From Sphingomonadales bacterium (GTDB lineage: Bacteria; Pseudomonadota; Alphaproteobacteria; Sphingomonadales; Sphingomonadaceae): a stretch of 64,000 nucleotides of DNA. The stretch is taken from contig JADJAC010000002.1 of the NCBI GenBank assembly GCA_016704425.1, positions 558,001-622,000 of the forward strand, read 5' to 3'. Below the pieces are notes generated by a model, which did no database searches, had not been told where the DNA came from, and saw only the letters and a list, made by a program, of their open reading frames with translations. The position numbers and the translations under genes are program-made. Below are positions 61,448 through 64,000 of this stretch, piece by piece. Every line of letters starts with the position of its first letter. The first letter of the stretch is position 1.

Positions 61448-64000
61448 CTACTCGTTGGCCAGGCTTTTTGATGCTTGTTCATACAAGTCCTTGCTCAGTC
61501 CCGGTTTGGCGACGATTCGCTCCAGCTCTGCCTTCATCAATGCCTGCCTCGCAGCATCAAACCGGCGCCAACGTCCAAGCGGCGGAAGCAGCTTGGCGGA
61601 GGTCTGCGGATTGATCGGATCGAGCGCCAGGAGGATGTCTGCAAGGAAACGATAGCCCGACCCATCGGCAAGATTGAACTGTTGCTGGTTGACGGAAAAA
61701 GCTCCCGCCAAGGCGCGGACTCTGTTCGGGTTGTGAAGCGTAAAGTCGGCATGCTCCCGCAAATCCTGGACCGCCCTGATAGTATCCTTCCGCGTCGAGA
61801 GCGCCTGCGTTGTAAACCATTTGTCGATTACCAGCGGGTTGTCCCGATAGCGATTGTAGAAGATATCCAGCGCAGCCACCCGTTCTTCCGCGTCGGAATT
61901 GACAAGCGTCCCGAGCGCCGCCAGCCGGTCTGTCATATTGTCTGCAGCCTCGAACTGATTGAATGCCATCTTTGCGGCGTCGGGCGCCCCAGCCCCGGCC
62001 AGATATCCCAGCGAGACATTGCGCAGGCGGCGACTTCCCTTCGCAAGGGGGCTATATTCAAACGGCTTGGCCGCGTGCGCGGCAAACGCACCGCGCCATA
62101 ATCCTTCGAGCGAGCGCCCAAGGCCACGGCGAAGGGCCTCACGCGCCGCATTGATCGCGTCGGGATCCACCACCAGCATCTGGTCACCGATAAATGCCTC
62201 GCTTGGCAGCAGCACGGCCTCAGCCACAAATGCCGGATCAAGGGCATTGTTGGTCAGTGTATTGCGCACCGCTTCGATGACCGGGCCATGATCGGTTTTA
62301 CCCCCGCTCACGGCACCAACCAGCGTATCGAGCATGAGCTGTTGCATGGCTTCATATCGCCCGAATGGATCGTCATCATGTGCCGAAAGAAACGCTAGAT
62401 CAGCCGCGCTCCTGTCGCTTTCCACAATGATCGGAGCGGAAAAGCCACGGTTGATGGACAGGACCGGACGCTTTGCAAATCCCGGTACTCTAATTTCCAT
62501 TTTGGCGCCTGTGAGGATTTCGAGGCGCTCAATCTCGCGATTTGCAGAGTCACGATCGAAGAGCGCTAGCTTGAAAGGAATCGTCATTGGCAGCTTGTTG
62601 GTCTGTCCCGGAGTATCCGGAATCGATTGCTCAAGCTTCACCACCGCTTCCTGCGCGGTTGCGTCATGCATCAAACTTACTTTGACATGCGGCGTTCCGG
62701 CTTGCGAATACCAGAGCCGGAACTGGCGGAGGTCGACGCCACTGGCCTCTTCCATTGCAAGTACAAAGTCCTCGCACGTCACGGCTTGGCCGTCATGTCG
62801 CGCAAAATAAAGGTCGCTACCGGCGCGGAATTTTTCCGGTCCGAGCAACGTAAGCATCATGCGGATGATCTCGGCGCCCTTGTTGTAGACCGTCGCCGTG
62901 TAGAAGTTTGCGATTTCGATGTAGGATTCGGGACGCACGGGATGCGCGAGAGGACCTGCATCCTCCTGAAACTGCGAAGCGCGAAGCATACGCACGTCTT
63001 CTATCCGCGTTACCGGCGCGGAACCCTGGTCGGCCGAAAAGCACTGGTCCCGAAAGACCGTGAAGCCCTCTTTCAGCGAAAGCTGGAACCAGTCTCGGCA
63101 GGTAACGCGATCGCCCGACCAGTTGTGAAAATATTCATGCGCCACAACCCCCAGAATGCCGTCATAGTCCATGTCCGTCGCCGTATCCGGATCTGCCAGA
63201 ATATAGCGTGAATTGAATATGTTGAGGCCCTTGTTTTCCATCGCACCGAAATTGAAGTCATCCACGGCAACGATGTTGAAAATGGCGAGATCATATTCGC
63301 GTCCGTAGACGTCTTCATCCCATTTCATGCTGGTCTTGAGAGCCGCCATCGCGTGCGCCGTCTTCGGAAGATCGCGCTCCGTGACCCAGATTGCGAGATC
63401 GACCTTGCGACCGGACATTGTCGTAAAACCGTCACGGTTTGCGTGGAGATCGCCAGCCACCAAGGCGAAAAGATAGGCAGGCTTCGGAAATGGGTCGTTC
63501 CACTCAGCCCAGTGGCGGCCGGCAGGCAACTCGCCGCCCCCCACTGGATCGCCGTTACACAACAGAATGGGAAATGACCCGCGATCCGCTTCCATCCGGA
63601 CGTGGTAGCGGCTGAGCACATCGGGCCGATCGGGAAAGAAAGTGATCCTCCTGAACCCTTCAGCCTCACACTGAGTGCAAAGGAGTCCGCCAGATGCATA
63701 GAGGCCCATCAGCTTGGTGTTGGCTGCGGGGTTCAACTCGACTTCTGTTTCAATCGTATGTTGGTCGCCACTTAGCGGCAGGACCAAAGCGCCGGCATCC
63801 AGCGACCAGTTGCTTGTTTCTTCGCCATCCACGCGCAATGCAGCTGGCTGCAGCTCATCACCATCCAGTCGCAGCGGTCGATCATGGCGACCATTGCGTT
63901 CAACGAGCAACGTTGCGTGAACCCGGGTTCGCTCCACCGACAATTTGAACTCCAGCCGAACCGATGGCACAAGCCAGTCGGGCGGACGATAATCTTCCCT
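61448..64000 (-). CDS. pepN: Aminopeptidase N (5' end outside window)
   Basis: 851 codons are visible and the frame stays open at the window edge (REDYRPPDWLVPSV...), so the true start is beyond 64000; any start inside the window would truncate the conserved N-terminal domain. M1 metallopeptidase with the exopeptidase motif FGAMENKGLN, zinc site HEYFHNW and the downstream Glu of LKEGF. The N-terminal beta domain and the long C-terminal helical domain match E. coli PepN. It removes N-terminal residues from peptides in the cytoplasm. Confidence 0.96.
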   Translation of the reverse strand, partial: REDYRPPDWLVPSVRLEFKLSVERTRVHATLLVERNGRHDRPLRLDGDELQPAALRVDGEETSNWSLDAGALVLPLSGDQHTIETEVELNPAANTKLMGLYASGGLLCTQCEAEGFRRITFFPDRPDVLSRYHVRMEADRGSFPILLCNGDPVGGGELPAGRHWAEWNDPFPKPAYLFALVAGDLHANRDGFTTMSGRKVDLAIWVTERDLPKTAHAMAALKTSMKWDEDVYGREYDLAIFNIVAVDDFNFGAMENKGLNIFNSRYILADPDTATDMDYDGILGVVAHEYFHNWSGDRVTCRDWFQLSLKEGFTVFRDQCFSADQGSAPVTRIEDVRMLRASQFQEDAGPLAHPVRPESYIEIANFYTATVYNKGAEIIRMMLTLLGPEKFRAGSDLYFARHDGQAVTCEDFVLAMEEASGVDLRQFRLWYSQAGTPHVKVSLMHDATAQEAVVKLEQSIPDTPGQTNKLPMTIPFKLALFDRDSANREIERLEILTGAKMEIRVPGFAKRPVLSINRGFSAPIIVESDRSAADLAFLSAHDDDPFGRYEAMQQLMLDTLVGAVSGGKTDHGPVIEAVRNTLTNNALDPAFVAEAVLLPSEAFIGDQMLVVDPDAINAAREALRRGLGRSLEGLWRGAFAAHAAKPFEYSPLAKGSRRLRNVSLGYLAGAGAPDAAKMAFNQFEAADNMTDRLAALGTLVNSDAEERVAALDIFYNRYRDNPLVIDKWFTTQALSTRKDTIRAVQDLREHADFTLHNPNRVRALAGAFSVNQQQFNLADGSGYRFLADILLALDPINPQTSAKLLPPLGRWRRFDAARQALMKAELERIVAKPGLSKDLYEQASKSLANE

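Overview
The window looks like chromosomal DNA of an alphaproteobacterium, most likely a member of the Sphingomonadales. The grounds are a TraA relaxase of the sphingomonad/Ti type followed by a DUF6118-type gene, an ECF11-like sigma factor with a ChrR-like partner, a short intergenic repeat of a kind I associate with sphingomonads, alphaproteobacterial gltBD and ptsP, and high GC with GTG starts. The genus cannot be fixed from this sequence alone.

Positions 1-23,370 are a mobile or accessory region that stops at the 3' end of a tRNA-Leu(CAG) gene. At the left are an IS630 fragment, two overlapping AlpA/excisionase-type regulators and a decayed IS5-family transposase. Next is an IS256-family element (2285-4999) with 28-bp terminal inverted repeats and an 8-bp target duplication. 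An IS1111-type IS110 element (3494-4849) sits inside its transposase gene. Just downstream lies a three-gene locus: a 2774-aa exported repeat protein (DUF11 domains plus a nine-unit array ordered as three triplets), a 1436-aa outer-membrane beta-barrel protein and a small exported protein. A decayed hsdR fragment follows, then a Ti-type mobilisation module (traD, traC, a candidate oriT, traA, a DUF6118-type gene). Candidate integrase arm repeats and a perfect 14-bp hairpin lie against the tRNA.

Positions 23,370-42,142 are ordinary core genome: an NDUFA9-like reductase, uppP, a GST-like protein, ubiG, lysC, a nitronate monooxygenase-like flavoenzyme, ptsP (PTS-Ntr enzyme I), an ECF sigma/anti-sigma pair, a small lipoprotein, a divergent LysR / GNAT-like / winged-helix trio, and gltD-gltB.

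Positions 42,425-60,634 hold a catabolic cluster around acyl-CoA chemistry. A leftward operon encodes three acyl-CoA dehydrogenases and an SDR. The divergent rightward operon encodes an SDR, a GPH-type transporter, an ACAD11-like dehydrogenase, a zinc alcohol dehydrogenase, an ACAD11-like kinase, two SDRs, an EstB/beta-lactamase-like hydrolase and a FadB-like bifunctional enzyme, many of them joined by 4-bp stop/start overlaps. An enoyl-CoA hydratase and an acyl-CoA synthetase follow on the minus strand, bracketed by two paralogous exported CHAP proteins. The separate kinase and dehydrogenase correspond to the two halves of animal ACAD11, which suggests use of 4-hydroxyacyl or related substrates. 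The window ends inside pepN (aminopeptidase N).
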